NCBI RefSeq assembly: GCF_900129665.1
Contig: NZ_FQWL01000003.1
Location: forward strand, 558,001-622,000
Source: Flagellimonas flava
GTDB taxonomy: Bacteria > Bacteroidota > Bacteroidia > Flavobacteriales > Flavobacteriaceae
DNA: 64,000 nucleotides
Direction of reading: 5' to 3'
How positions within the stretch are numbered: position 1 is the first letter of the stretch; each line of letters begins with the position of its first letter. This document shows positions 36,373 to 45,986 of this stretch, in pieces. Below the pieces are notes generated by a model. It was not told the origin of the DNA. It did no database searches and saw only the letters and a program-made list of their open reading frames with translations. Made by a program: the position numbers and the translations under genes.

Positions 36373-37464
36373 TTGGAACCATCAATTCAAGAAACGGAAC
36401 TCAAGAAGTCTTGCGTAAATTGCGGGGCGGAGCTCAAATATAAACCTGGCACTACCGCTATAAGCTGCGAATATTGCGGGCATCAAGAATCCATTCAAGT
36501 CAATGAAAATGGATTTGAGGAATTGGAACTCTATCCCTACCTCAGGGATATGGGTGCCCAGAAGCACAGTGAGGAAATATCCATGCTCCATTGCAAAAAC
36601 TGTGGTGCCAACCAACATGTGGAGGAGAACTATAAATCTTTACATTGTGTGTATTGCAGCATGCCGTTAATTCTTGAAGATGCCTACAAGGAAGAATGGA
36701 TTTTACCAGGTGCTGTATTACCCTTTCAAATAGAAAAGGAAAAGTCCTTTCTTATTTTCAAAAAATGGGTGGACCGATTATGGTGGGCGCCCAACAAACT
36801 AAAGAAAGCATCCCTCGATCCCCAATTCACAAAGGGACTCTACCTACCCTATTGGACCTTTGACGCCCAATTGGCTGCACGGTATACAGGGCAACGGGGC
36901 GAATACTATTACGAAACCCGACGGGTTCGGGACGCCAATGGAAAAATGGTAAGCAAGCGGGTACGAAAAACACGGTGGTATCCGGCTTCGGGAAGGGTAT
37001 CTGGCTTTGTGGACGATACCTTGATCAAGGCCTCGCAGCAACGTTCGGGGAGAATCCCGGGGAAAATAGCTAGATGGAATTTGAAAAAACTCCAGCCTTT
37101 TAGCAGTAGTTTTTTGGCTGGATTTGTTACTGAAAAATATACCATCCCTCTAAAGGAAGGACATTTACATTCCAAAGAAGTGGCGCGAGATATTGCCAAG
37201 CGATGGTGTAGACGAGACATTGGGGGAGATACCCAACGTGTTACGAGCATGGACATGGAACTTAGTGATGAGACATTCAAGCATATTTTGCTTCCGGTTT
37301 ACATCAGCGCATACAGATATAATGGTAAGGAGTACCATTTTTTTATCAATGGGGAAAATGGGCAAATTTCCGGGTCTCGACCTTATAGTTTTTGGAAAAT
37401 CTTTTTAGCTGTGGTCTTTGCTCTCATATTGATAGGAATTTTAATATATTTTGGTCAAGGATAA
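36373..37464 (+). CDS. Zinc-ribbon membrane protein (YdjG-like)
   Basis: 363 residues from a TTG start three bases after the previous stop; the first ATG (about residue 57) would remove half of the zinc ribbons. Two TFIIB-type zinc ribbons (CVNCGAELKYKPGTTAISCEYC read as CX2C...CX2C, and CKNCGANQHVEENYKSLHCVYC likewise) occupy residues 14-95. A long middle domain follows (YLPYWTFDAQLAARYTGQRG). One membrane helix ends the protein (IFLAVVFALILIGILIYFGQG). This is the layout of Bacillus YdjG, which acts with YdjH and YdjI in membrane stress. Here it is coupled to the SPFH gene. Confidence 0.82.
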   Translation: MEPSIQETELKKSCVNCGAELKYKPGTTAISCEYCGHQESIQVNENGFEELELYPYLRDMGAQKHSEEISMLHCKNCGANQHVEENYKSLHCVYCSMPLILEDAYKEEWILPGAVLPFQIEKEKSFLIFKKWVDRLWWAPNKLKKASLDPQFTKGLYLPYWTFDAQLAARYTGQRGEYYYETRRVRDANGKMVSKRVRKTRWYPASGRVSGFVDDTLIKASQQRSGRIPGKIARWNLKKLQPFSSSFLAGFVTEKYTIPLKEGHLHSKEVARDIAKRWCRRDIGGDTQRVTSMDMELSDETFKHILLPVYISAYRYNGKEYHFFINGENGQISGSRPYSFWKIFLAVVFALILIGILIYFGQG

Positions 37465-37468
37465 CACC

Positions 37469-37969
37469 ATGAAACGGATTTTTTTCTTCTTCTTTATCAG
37501 TTTGATCTTGGCATGCAATACCACAACTTTAACCGAAGACAATTGGCGGGTGGTTCTAAAAACAGATCGTGATGGAAGCGTATTAAGTGGAAGCAAAGCC
37601 AATCTGATGGATGCCATCAGAGCCGGGCAGGATTTAAAAATAGGTTGGGGAGTAAAACGCGAAGATTTGTCCATTGAACACATTTCTTCTCCCATTTGGC
37701 TGGCCATTTTAAGCGAACAAGAGGTCATGGTACACTTGGACCCCCAGGTACTTTCCACTATAGAGTGGGATAGTCTTAATGCCCATTACAAGAACTCTGA
37801 CCTATTGCAGCAAGAATGGCGGGTAGTGCTCACCACAAAAGGTGACTTTGATGCAGTTTGGTATGACAAAAAAGCGGATACACTTGTACGAAGGTGGCCT
37901 CAAAAACACAGAATGACCTGGTTTGCAGAGGGCAAAAAGCCAGTAAAACCGGTTCCATTTTTTAACTAA
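37469..37969 (+). CDS. Lipoprotein of unknown function
   Basis: 166 residues from MKRIFFFFFISLILACNTT; the in-frame ATG at 37451 overlaps the previous gene. The lipobox is LILAC. The rest carries a WRVVL motif twice (NWRVVLKTDRDGS near 24 and EWRVVLTTKGDFD near 118), a weak internal repeat. I do not recognise the family. It lies five bases after the zinc-ribbon gene, so it is probably cotranscribed with the SPFH/zinc-ribbon pair. Confidence 0.7.
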   Translation: MKRIFFFFFISLILACNTTTLTEDNWRVVLKTDRDGSVLSGSKANLMDAIRAGQDLKIGWGVKREDLSIEHISSPIWLAILSEQEVMVHLDPQVLSTIEWDSLNAHYKNSDLLQQEWRVVLTTKGDFDAVWYDKKADTLVRRWPQKHRMTWFAEGKKPVKPVPFFN

Positions 37970-38016
37970 ATCTTAAAATTCTGGCCTTCAGGAATTGGAT
38001 TGCTTACCTTTAAACC

Positions 38017-38778
38017 ATGGCCAAACAAATAAGCTTAGTGACCATTTTTGTGCTTTTGAACATGGGGCTTGGTCGCATGTTCCAAGCAAGTTTGGATGCA
38101 AGCTGTTTCTCGGAACTTTCCATTTTGGCCATAACCAGCTTTGTGTTTTGGAATTTTTCGGCCAAACAAATCAGAACATGGGGCGGTAAATGGGCTGTGA
38201 CCAGCACCGGAAAAAACCTCCTAATTCAAAGTGGGCTTGGGTTATCAGCCTCCATGGTGAATATTATAATTGGACAGGTTTTGGTAGTTTTCCTAATGAC
38301 CACCATTTACAATTGTACCTCACCAAGCTTCAATGTGCTGAATGCCAGCCTTACCAATAATGTTGCGGTAAATCTTCTGTGCTATTTTGCTTTACTTTTC
38401 TACTTTATCCAAAAAGGACGAAACCCTGAACCTATTCAACAGGATGACATCCAAAAAACGAACCATAGAATTTCGGTTTCCAAAAAAGGTTTTCAATTTT
38501 TATTGGAACCCCATGAGATCATCTATGTGGAAACCAGTAATAATTGCGTAGTACTTCATACCGAAAAAGGGAAATTTGTAAAATATCAAAGCCTTAAATC
38601 CTTATCGGAACATCTTTGCCCAGATACCTTTAAGCGTGTGCATAGATCATATTTGGTCAATGCCGATTTTGTAGATCGGATACAGAAAAACCAAAGTGGG
38701 GATGGCAGATTGCACCTAAAGACCGGAGATCACATAAAATTCAGTCGCACGTACCAACAGCAGCTGGTCCAAATCTGA
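38017..38778 (+). CDS. Membrane-bound LytTR transcription regulator
   Basis: 254 residues. About four membrane helices at the N-terminus (LVTIFVLLNMGLGRMF, LSILAITSFVFWNFSA, NIIIGQVLVVFLMTTIYNC, NVAVNLLCYFALLFYFI) precede a LytTR DNA-binding domain (about 145-253; IIYVETSNNCVVLHTEKGKF, FKRVHRSYLVNADFVDRI). There is no receiver domain, so it should sense a membrane signal directly. No partner kinase is adjacent. It could control the following barrel gene; I see no LytTR box pair there. Confidence 0.88.
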   Translation: MAKQISLVTIFVLLNMGLGRMFQASLDASCFSELSILAITSFVFWNFSAKQIRTWGGKWAVTSTGKNLLIQSGLGLSASMVNIIIGQVLVVFLMTTIYNCTSPSFNVLNASLTNNVAVNLLCYFALLFYFIQKGRNPEPIQQDDIQKTNHRISVSKKGFQFLLEPHEIIYVETSNNCVVLHTEKGKFVKYQSLKSLSEHLCPDTFKRVHRSYLVNADFVDRIQKNQSGDGRLHLKTGDHIKFSRTYQQQLVQI

Positions 38779-38871
38779 CCCGCGACTGGCCCTTTTTTTT
38801 CCGCAGCTTGCACCACTACTTTTTTTTGCCTTGACCGACCTATCTAGATTTGACCAAAACGGTTGAATCTT

Positions 38872-41097
38872 ATGCGAAATATTTTGGGTCTTGTGTTAGC
38901 TTTTTTCCCCTTGGTGGTACTCTCCCAGGAATACCTGAATAGCACAGAAAACATTCATGCCACCACTAAAGAACTTAAATTGGATGGGTTTTTGGACGAA
39001 GACCTCTGGAAGGAAGCCAAGAACTTTCCATTTGTGGAATGGCGCCCCGATTGGGGAGCAAAAGACAGCCTTACCCAACTCTATATCACATTCGACAATG
39101 ATTTTCTCTATGTAGGGTTAGATGCCAAAGACCAAAATCCGGAGCAGATCATTGGTAGAAATTTGGTGCGGGATGGTTGGTACGGAGACGATTATTTCGC
39201 CTTTCAAATTGATCCCAACAGAACCCGAAAGAACGCTTTTATTTTTAGTATTTACCCCACCGGAAGTAGGTATGACGATGCCATTTACAATGACAATGTA
39301 CCCTTGGGCAATGCGCCCTCAACACCAGCTTACGACATGATTTGGGAGGGTAAGACCCAGATTACAGACAAGGGTTGGCAGGCCGAATACAAGATTCCGT
39401 TGTCCAACCTAAGGTTTGAAATCCGCAATGGGGAAGTACTCGGGGGTATATCTGCCCATAGGACCATTAACTACGACAACAAATTGATGGTCTATCCAGA
39501 AGTACCACAAAACATAACTGGGGCAAATGGGAAACCTTCACTAAAAAAGCCGGTACGATTTGTTGGGCTACAGCCTAAAAAAGACCTTCAGATTACACCT
39601 TACCTTTTGGCATCGACCCAAAATTCTTTTAACCTAAACGGAACCGGAGCCGAATATGAACAGAACGCGTTCCATGAACTGGATGCCGGTTTGGATGTTC
39701 GCTATGGAATTACACCTAGCTTGACCTTGGACCTCACACTGAACACTGATTTTTCGCAGGTGGAGATTGATGATCAAATCGTAAATCTGGGTCGGGTTTC
39801 CATTTTTTTCCCCGAAAGACGAAAGTTCTTTTTACAACAATCCGGACTCTTTGATTTTGACGTAGGCATCCTTTCCCAACTTTTTTATAGCCGCACCATA
39901 GGTATCAATAATGGGCAGCTTACTCCCATTCTTGGGGGTGCCAAATTTAGCGGGGAACTTGGAAACTGGGATTTAGGATTTCTCTCATTACAGACCGAAG
40001 GCACCCGGATAAATGAGGAGGCGCTTCCAACCGAAAACTTTTCTGTACTTCGACTGCGGAGAAAGGTTTTTAACGACCGTTCCTTTATTGGGTTTATGGC
40101 CACAAACAGGGCACGAAAAGACTATATCAATACCGCTTTGGGTGTGGATGCCATGATCGATGTGGGCGATGAGAACTTTATAATCACTTCCGTGGCCACC
40201 ACCGTGGAAGGGGAAAATTTTTCGAGTGCGGACTACAACCTTGTGGATAATTCCCGTTTTGCCTTTCAATTTGCACGCCGCAAACGGGACGGATGGTTTT
40301 ATAGAAGTGCCTATGAGTTTTCAGGGAAGGCGTTCAATCCGGGTATGGGGTTTTTGCTTCGCGAGAAGCACCACAATTTTTATTTGGGGTTGAATCATGG
40401 CAAGTTCAACACGGACAGAACCAAAAATACATTGCAATACAGAAGGTGGATGCCCATTAATTCGGATCTGTACTTTACCCCCGACTTTTCGGACGTGCTT
40501 ACCTGGTATAACAGAAGTCATTGGACGGGACGTTTTTTCAATAATGATGAAATTACCATCTTTGGTCAGGTCCAATACGAGTATCTACAGGAACCACTTC
40601 AGTTCTCCAACACCATCATAATACCTCCAGGCGATTACTTCTACACTTATTATGGTGCATCGTACTCAAGTGGTTTTCAGCGAGCTTTTAAATTCCCAGT
40701 TTCTGCTGAATATGGCAGCTTTTTTGATGGGGGAAACCTTCAATTTGAGCTGTCCCCAGAATGGAGCATCAACGAACATTTCACTATAGAAGGTTCTTGG
40801 CGGTTAAACTACCTGAATTTCAAAAACAGAAACATAAATGAATGGATCAATGTGCCACAGTTGAGAATGAATTGGGCCTACGACTTACATCTTTCCGGTA
40901 GCATAACGGCCCAATACAATTCCATTCAAGATCAAATATTTACAAGTGCAAGGCTCCGATATAATTTCCGGGATGGGCACAACCTATATATAGTTTACAA
41001 TCAAGATTACAACACAGACCGAATGCAGTTCTCCCAGGAACTTCCGCTTTTCAACAATCAACTGGTCACCTTAAAATATGTATATACCTTCTTTTAA
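38872..41097 (+). CDS. DUF5916 outer-membrane barrel with N-terminal CBM9-like domain
   Basis: 741 residues from MRNILGLVLAFFPLVVLSQ, a signal peptide. A CBM9-like domain with TKELKLDGFLDEDLWKEA occupies about 25-220. A large barrel-forming DUF5916 region follows, with long runs of alternating residues and a C-terminal LVTLKYVYTFF, an outer-membrane targeting end. The role is unknown; the CBM9-like domain suggests binding of glycans. A start at 38863 (TTG) would add three residues. It is followed after eight bases by a small lipoprotein gene. Confidence 0.88.
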   Translation: MRNILGLVLAFFPLVVLSQEYLNSTENIHATTKELKLDGFLDEDLWKEAKNFPFVEWRPDWGAKDSLTQLYITFDNDFLYVGLDAKDQNPEQIIGRNLVRDGWYGDDYFAFQIDPNRTRKNAFIFSIYPTGSRYDDAIYNDNVPLGNAPSTPAYDMIWEGKTQITDKGWQAEYKIPLSNLRFEIRNGEVLGGISAHRTINYDNKLMVYPEVPQNITGANGKPSLKKPVRFVGLQPKKDLQITPYLLASTQNSFNLNGTGAEYEQNAFHELDAGLDVRYGITPSLTLDLTLNTDFSQVEIDDQIVNLGRVSIFFPERRKFFLQQSGLFDFDVGILSQLFYSRTIGINNGQLTPILGGAKFSGELGNWDLGFLSLQTEGTRINEEALPTENFSVLRLRRKVFNDRSFIGFMATNRARKDYINTALGVDAMIDVGDENFIITSVATTVEGENFSSADYNLVDNSRFAFQFARRKRDGWFYRSAYEFSGKAFNPGMGFLLREKHHNFYLGLNHGKFNTDRTKNTLQYRRWMPINSDLYFTPDFSDVLTWYNRSHWTGRFFNNDEITIFGQVQYEYLQEPLQFSNTIIIPPGDYFYTYYGASYSSGFQRAFKFPVSAEYGSFFDGGNLQFELSPEWSINEHFTIEGSWRLNYLNFKNRNINEWINVPQLRMNWAYDLHLSGSITAQYNSIQDQIFTSARLRYNFRDGHNLYIVYNQDYNTDRMQFSQELPLFNNQLVTLKYVYTFF

Positions 41098-41105
41098 TCC
41101 ATCAT

Positions 41106-41561
41106 ATGAAAAAAACTATTTTAATCGCATCTTCTTTACTTATACTCAGCAATTGCTGTACTAAAAACGAGCAACAACAACCCGCTGCGGTTTTGGCAAC
41201 CGTTCAAAATACAAGCATACGGGGTGTCTGGGATTTGGTGAGCACCTATAGTTATGAAAACAACCAGGTTGTAGACACATTTTATGTTCCACCGAACCCA
41301 AGAATGGTAAAGATTTTCTACAAAACCAAGTATATGTGGTCCCACAAACCCAAGGACTCCTTGGAATGGCATGCATTTGGGACCTATGAAATGGTCGGCG
41401 ACACCCTGATTCAAAAAAGGGAATATTGCTCCAGACCAATGGAGGGTCATTCGGTAGAGACAAAATTGAAAGTAATCCTGGAAAAGGATACGTACACCCA
41501 AATACATTTTGACCCCAAAGGGGAAGCTTTCTACGCCGAAAACTATAAACGAATTGAATAA
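41106..41561 (+). CDS. Lipoprotein, lipocalin-like
   Basis: 151 residues with lipobox LSNC. The mature part begins CTKNEQQQ and has RGVWDLVSTYSYENNQVVDT and LEWHAFGTYEMVGDTLIQKRE, the pattern of a lipocalin-like small beta-barrel (WxxxS...G.Y...D.L). It could bind a small hydrophobic ligand; no function can be stated. Probably in one operon with the DUF5916 gene and the NTF2-like lipoprotein that follows after 14 bases. Confidence 0.65.
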   Translation: MKKTILIASSLLILSNCCTKNEQQQPAAVLATVQNTSIRGVWDLVSTYSYENNQVVDTFYVPPNPRMVKIFYKTKYMWSHKPKDSLEWHAFGTYEMVGDTLIQKREYCSRPMEGHSVETKLKVILEKDTYTQIHFDPKGEAFYAENYKRIE

Positions 41562-41575
41562 TAAATCAGAAACAG

Positions 41576-42043
41576 ATGAAGAAAACAGCAATGATAGTAT
41601 TGGTCATGCTTTTAATAGCCTCTTGCCAATCAAAATCCAAAGAACCCAAAATCCTATCCAGTATCATTACTGCTGAGGATGAGGGTATTCTAAGAAACCT
41701 CAAGGAAGTGCAATGGCCAAAAGCCTATAGGGAACAGGACACCATGCTATTGGACAGGATATTGGGCGAAGATTTCCAAATGATCGACGCAGGTGGAACT
41801 TGGTCCAACAAAGCCAAGGAATTGGAATATATCAAGGTCAACGCCATGCAACACGATTCCTTTTACTATGAAATAAAGCGTATGGATATCTTGGACAATG
41901 GAACCGCATTGATTTGCGGAACTGGCCACATCCTAAACGATTCTGTCGAAACCATCTATCAAAGCAGTAATATTTTGATTAAACGGGATGGTTTCTGGAA
42001 GGCCGTAGCCTCCCATGTCTCGGGTATCAAACCAATGCCATAG
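41576..42043 (+). CDS. NTF2-like (DUF4440/SnoaL-type) lipoprotein
   Basis: 155 residues with a lipobox (LIASC) and a mature part with ILRNLKEVQWPKAYREQDTMLLDRILGEDFQMIDAGG and GHILNDSVETIYQSSNILIKRDGFWKAVASHVSGI read in parts. This is the DUF4440/SnoaL cone fold. Many members bind or convert small molecules, but the substrate here is unknown. It follows the lipocalin-like gene after 14 bases. Confidence 0.8.
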   Translation: MKKTAMIVLVMLLIASCQSKSKEPKILSSIITAEDEGILRNLKEVQWPKAYREQDTMLLDRILGEDFQMIDAGGTWSNKAKELEYIKVNAMQHDSFYYEIKRMDILDNGTALICGTGHILNDSVETIYQSSNILIKRDGFWKAVASHVSGIKPMP

Positions 42044-42127
42044 CATCCTGTTAAATTATTCCCAAGCCTAAGATAATAGACACTTCAAAAAAGTGATTCA
42101 TCTAAATTCCATCTTCAAAGAAAACAC

Positions 42128-43516
42128 ATGGGAAAAAAGTGTATTATCGGTACATTGTTGATACTGCTAGCTGGCTGTAAGTATCAACCTAATGGAAAAG
42201 AAATTTTAGCTAAAATCAAGAGTCATTATGACCAGAAGCCGACCGCCGGTCTGCACGTTTCATATCAGCAAGTTGGCTTCAATCCGTATCAAAGTTACGA
42301 TTATGAACATCCGGATAGTTTACGCTCCATGCACATGGTCAATTTGGACGGACAACGTTTTTTCGCAGAGCGAAGGGCCTGGTTTCCTGGCGGTTTTGAG
42401 TTTGGATTAAAGGAATTTCAGCAAGATTCCGTTGGGTATCAATATGATCTTAAAGGGATCGTTTTAGGGAAAAGGGTCATAAAGCAACCTAAGGAACGTA
42501 TTGAAGAAGTAAGAGAAGAGCTTACCGAACTTGTGGATTTCAGATTTTCACAAAAGTTCCTTTCCCAAGAAGATAGGGTTAGTGTGGATACCCTGGATTT
42601 TCGGAAAAATCTAACCACGCTAATCCAAATTACTGATGAACAAGACACTTTAAAGGTTACGTACCAGATAGAGCCAGTAGCCTTACAATCTATCTCATTC
42701 AACGGGTCGGAAGAGGAGTGGCTGTTTAATAATATAAACGGAGGAAGTTATATGGATGGCATACAGCATTTTAAAAATGGTTCTCTCAAGGGTTTGTACA
42801 CCCTTGAACAAGTGAAACAAATCAACAGTATAGCACAAGAGCATTTTTACATTCCGGAAGAATATTCAATGTACCAACCAGAGAAAAAGCAACCAAGTGT
42901 TGAAAAGATTGGTCCCGATCTTTACTTGGTCAAATCCCTCCCCGCAGACAGAAATGTTCTCTTCACCACAGACCCAAATGGAATCACAGTTTTTGGAGCC
43001 CCTATTTCAGATCGCCTTTCCCAACTGGTCATCGATCTTATAACAACCCGGTTCCCTGAGGAACAAATCCATGCGGTTTACGTTACCCATGCCCATAGTG
43101 ATCATATTGGCGGCCTACCGGCCTACGCCAAACTGGGAGCGACCATCTTAGCGGATGCTTACAGCATATTGGCGATCAAAGCCTATCCAAAGTTTGGGGA
43201 TACAATCGATTCTTTTGTTTTTAAGGAGGTAGTGAACGAGTCAGTTATAGGGGATGCACAATTTTTCGTTGTGGACAACTCCCATAGCAAAGGCCAGAGT
43301 TTTGTATACTTTAGGGCCAATGAAGTCATGTATCAGGGTGATTTTTTTGAGATTCCGGCCGATAACACTTTCCCTCACTATGTGCCAAATGCTACCCGGG
43401 AGTTTATGGAGTTTATTGCTACCCGAAACCTAAGTGTTAAAAGAATTGTAGCACATCACCGTAATGATTTTATCACCATGGACTTGCTCCAAATGTATTA
43501 TGACTCCAAAAAATAA
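42128..43516 (+). CDS. Secreted metallo-beta-lactamase-fold hydrolase, lipoprotein
   Basis: 462 residues, starting with a lipobox (LLAGC). An N-terminal region of about 250 residues of unknown fold is followed by an MBL domain (about 255-462) with THAHSDHIGGLPAY (metal-binding HxHxDH), DNSHSKGQSF and AHHRNDF. Substrate unknown; peptides, lactones or phosphoesters are possible. Stop and start of the esterase-like gene touch directly (43516/43517), so the two are coupled. Confidence 0.85.
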   Translation: MGKKCIIGTLLILLAGCKYQPNGKEILAKIKSHYDQKPTAGLHVSYQQVGFNPYQSYDYEHPDSLRSMHMVNLDGQRFFAERRAWFPGGFEFGLKEFQQDSVGYQYDLKGIVLGKRVIKQPKERIEEVREELTELVDFRFSQKFLSQEDRVSVDTLDFRKNLTTLIQITDEQDTLKVTYQIEPVALQSISFNGSEEEWLFNNINGGSYMDGIQHFKNGSLKGLYTLEQVKQINSIAQEHFYIPEEYSMYQPEKKQPSVEKIGPDLYLVKSLPADRNVLFTTDPNGITVFGAPISDRLSQLVIDLITTRFPEEQIHAVYVTHAHSDHIGGLPAYAKLGATILADAYSILAIKAYPKFGDTIDSFVFKEVVNESVIGDAQFFVVDNSHSKGQSFVYFRANEVMYQGDFFEIPADNTFPHYVPNATREFMEFIATRNLSVKRIVAHHRNDFITMDLLQMYYDSKK

Positions 43517-44635
43517 ATGCTCTTGGTAAAGAAACGTTCTTGGCAGCTTATTGTTTTGATTCTCCTTTTGGGAGCTGGTATCCACACCCTAAAAGCACAG
43601 AAAGTCAAAAATCACTCATTGTATTCCAAGTACTTGAAAGAACGACGGAATATTCAGGTGCAACTGCCAAAAGATTATGCAGTTTCAGACCGGGCCTATC
43701 CGGTGTTGATCGTTTTGGATGGCGAGTATGTTTTTGATTATGCCAGAGGCGCTGCTTCCTTTTTAAGCAACGCCTTTGGTTTTTTTCCACAATTGATTGT
43801 TGTTGGCATTCCGAACACGGATAGAAATCGCGACCTTTTTGTGGATTTAAAACCGGATGGGCCCTATTTAAAATTCATTTCGTTTTTGGAGCATGAAGTG
43901 TTGTCCTTTATTAAGAATCGTTATCGGAGCAACGGCTTTGAAATTTTATACGGATGGTCATCAGGCGCCGGCATTGTCAACTACATCGCCGTGAAAAACC
44001 CTAAACTGTTCAATGCCTATATTTTGGCTGGAGCTGGAATTGGTCCTAAAACCGAAGCTTTTATCAAGACGGAGTTAAAACCCGAAAGTTATACCCAAGC
44101 ATTTCTTTTTGCATCTGCGGAAGGCAGCACACCGAGAGCGGAAGGCCTAAAAAAACATAGGGCCTTGCTCCAAGCTCTCAATCCAAAAGGGCTTGATTGG
44201 GAATTTAAAGTTTATGAAAATCAAAGTCATGTGGCCGCTATGTCCAAAGGTCTCTACGATGGTCTGGAATTCGTTTTTAAGTCCTATCATATTCCTGAAT
44301 CCATAACAACGGAAGGTGCTGAAAAAGTCATCAACTATTACCGGGACCTTAAAAGGTTTTATGGCTATCAAGTTGAAATTCCCGAAGGAGCATTGAACGA
44401 AATCAGCAGTGCATTACAACCTAAACAGGCCATTAGACTCTTGGATTATGGTTTGAAAATTTATCCGAAAAGCAGTCTTATAATGGCCGCCAAAGCAGGT
44501 CGGTATCTAGAGTTGGGGGATGGGCAAAAAGCAAAACACGAGTATCAAAATGCATTGAAACATGCAACTTCCAAACTTGATAAACACAAGTATCATTCGC
44601 TGCTGAAAGAACTTTCAAAGCCCAATAAAAATTAA
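43517..44635 (+). CDS. Alpha/beta-hydrolase (esterase D-like) with C-terminal TPR
   Basis: 372 residues with a signal peptide (LIVLILLLGAGIHTLKAQ). The hydrolase of the esterase D/Fes type (about 25-265) has GWSSGAGIVNYIAV with the nucleophile Ser, and FKVYENQSHVAAMSKGLYDGLEFVF with the catalytic His. The last 90 residues form a TPR-like part (KQAIRLLDYGLKIYPKSSLI). Such enzymes cleave acyl esters of sugars or siderophores. It is coupled to the MBL gene. Confidence 0.85.
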   Translation: MLLVKKRSWQLIVLILLLGAGIHTLKAQKVKNHSLYSKYLKERRNIQVQLPKDYAVSDRAYPVLIVLDGEYVFDYARGAASFLSNAFGFFPQLIVVGIPNTDRNRDLFVDLKPDGPYLKFISFLEHEVLSFIKNRYRSNGFEILYGWSSGAGIVNYIAVKNPKLFNAYILAGAGIGPKTEAFIKTELKPESYTQAFLFASAEGSTPRAEGLKKHRALLQALNPKGLDWEFKVYENQSHVAAMSKGLYDGLEFVFKSYHIPESITTEGAEKVINYYRDLKRFYGYQVEIPEGALNEISSALQPKQAIRLLDYGLKIYPKSSLIMAAKAGRYLELGDGQKAKHEYQNALKHATSKLDKHKYHSLLKELSKPNKN

Positions 44636-44676
44636 GCCTGTAGGCCCTAAACGGTTTAACATAAATTTTAAATCTT

Positions 44677-44730
44677 ATGAAAAAATATTCATTAACATTG
44701 AATAACCTATTCAACCTGAAAGCTTTATGA
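44677..44730 (+). CDS. Possible 17-residue leader peptide
   Basis: ATG at 44677 reads 17 codons, MKKYSLTLNNLFNLKAL, to a TGA at 44728 that overlaps the start of the next gene (ATGA). The overlap suggests translational coupling. The length is short, so it may be chance. Confidence 0.25.
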   Translation: MKKYSLTLNNLFNLKAL

Positions 44731-45986
44731 AACTTCTTGCTTGGAGTCTTGCACTTATGTCTTGCTCTCTTACCGCACAGACAGAACTATCATTTCAAAA
44801 GGATCTATTCCCGGAGGGAATTGCCATCCACCCCATTACTAAAAAAGTTTATCTAAACAGTTTGTTGCACAACAAAATTGTGTGTAGCAATTTGGATGGA
44901 ACCCATGCAGAAGAATTCACGGGAAAGGATGAATATGGTTACCTCTCCGGGTTTGGAATGACCATAAAGGGCGACACTCTTTACGCCCTGGGAAATAGTT
45001 TGCCCAAACCCCAAAACAAGTCCGTTTTTTTGTTGCTAAATACCAAAACAGGGAAACTCATTACATCTTATGCCTTAAAAGAAACCGGTTTTGCCTACCT
45101 CAACGATTTGGCGGTTGGCGGCAACGGTGAGATTTTCATAACGGATTCTGAAAGTGAGAAAATCTATACCATCAACAAACAGGAAGACAAATTGGAAGTC
45201 TTCCTAACCCATGATGAGCTGAAACATTGCAATGGTATTGCCATTTCCGAAGACGATAAATTCCTGTATTTGGCATCCTACACCAGCGGTTTGCGCGTAG
45301 TGGATATTGCCACGAAAAAGTTGGTGAACAAACCTAACCAATACAAAGGAATAGATGGGCTCAAATGGTATAAAAACAGTCTGATTGCCCTTGTGAACAC
45401 CCGAAGGGACGCCACCCAAAATGGAGTGTATCGATTTCAGCTCAATCCAAACCAATCTGAGATAACGAACGAAAAAAAGATAGCTGCCTTTCAAGAAGAA
45501 ACCGATATTCCAACAACCTTCGCCATCCTAAAAGACTCACTTTATTTTGTGGACGATTCCCAAATGGATAATATGAATCAGGAAACCTACCAAATCCGTG
45601 ATTCCTCCAAGCTGGAACACTACAATTTGATGGGTATTCCCTTAAGTCCGAATGTTTATGTCAAAAATTATTGCACTGAAATAGGTCGGTTCGACCTGAC
45701 TTTTGACTCGGATGAAGTGGTTGGGGCCTATCTACTAAAACACAAAAATGCGCTAGGAGGCGTTTGGGGGAAACTTGAAGGTTTTAAAATGACAGGCAGA
45801 TGGATGGATGCGGACGGCAGAGGGGATATCATTCTAACATTTACGGAAGATTTCTCCTTTTTTACGGCGGATTATCGAAGCGATGGCGAACCGGAAAAAT
45901 GGTATATCGATTATTGGCATGGCGCCCTGCGGCCCAATATGGATACCTCATTTGATTTCAACGCTAAAACTTTTACCTGTGAATAG
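44727..45986 (+). CDS. SMP-30/gluconolactonase-like propeller with C-terminal beta-domain
   Basis: 419 residues with an N-terminal signal (lipobox-like LMSC or signal peptidase I site near TAQ). The first 290 residues resemble a six-bladed SMP-30-like propeller (PEGIAIHPITKKVYLNSLL, FAYLNDLAVGGNGEIFITDS, HCNGIAISEDDKFLYLASY). The last 120 residues are a separate beta-rich domain (RFDLTFDSDEVVGAYLLKH, GDIILTFTEDFSFFTADYR). Lactonase activity is not proven. Its 3' end overlaps the next gene by eight bases. Confidence 0.75.
   Translation: MKLLAWSLALMSCSLTAQTELSFQKDLFPEGIAIHPITKKVYLNSLLHNKIVCSNLDGTHAEEFTGKDEYGYLSGFGMTIKGDTLYALGNSLPKPQNKSVFLLLNTKTGKLITSYALKETGFAYLNDLAVGGNGEIFITDSESEKIYTINKQEDKLEVFLTHDELKHCNGIAISEDDKFLYLASYTSGLRVVDIATKKLVNKPNQYKGIDGLKWYKNSLIALVNTRRDATQNGVYRFQLNPNQSEITNEKKIAAFQEETDIPTTFAILKDSLYFVDDSQMDNMNQETYQIRDSSKLEHYNLMGIPLSPNVYVKNYCTEIGRFDLTFDSDEVVGAYLLKHKNALGGVWGKLEGFKMTGRWMDADGRGDIILTFTEDFSFFTADYRSDGEPEKWYIDYWHGALRPNMDTSFDFNAKTFTCE

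Noticed and set aside
38863..38871. TTG at 38863 as start of the DUF5916 gene
   Set aside because: The ATG at 38872 gives a normal signal peptide, and the extension adds only three residues.
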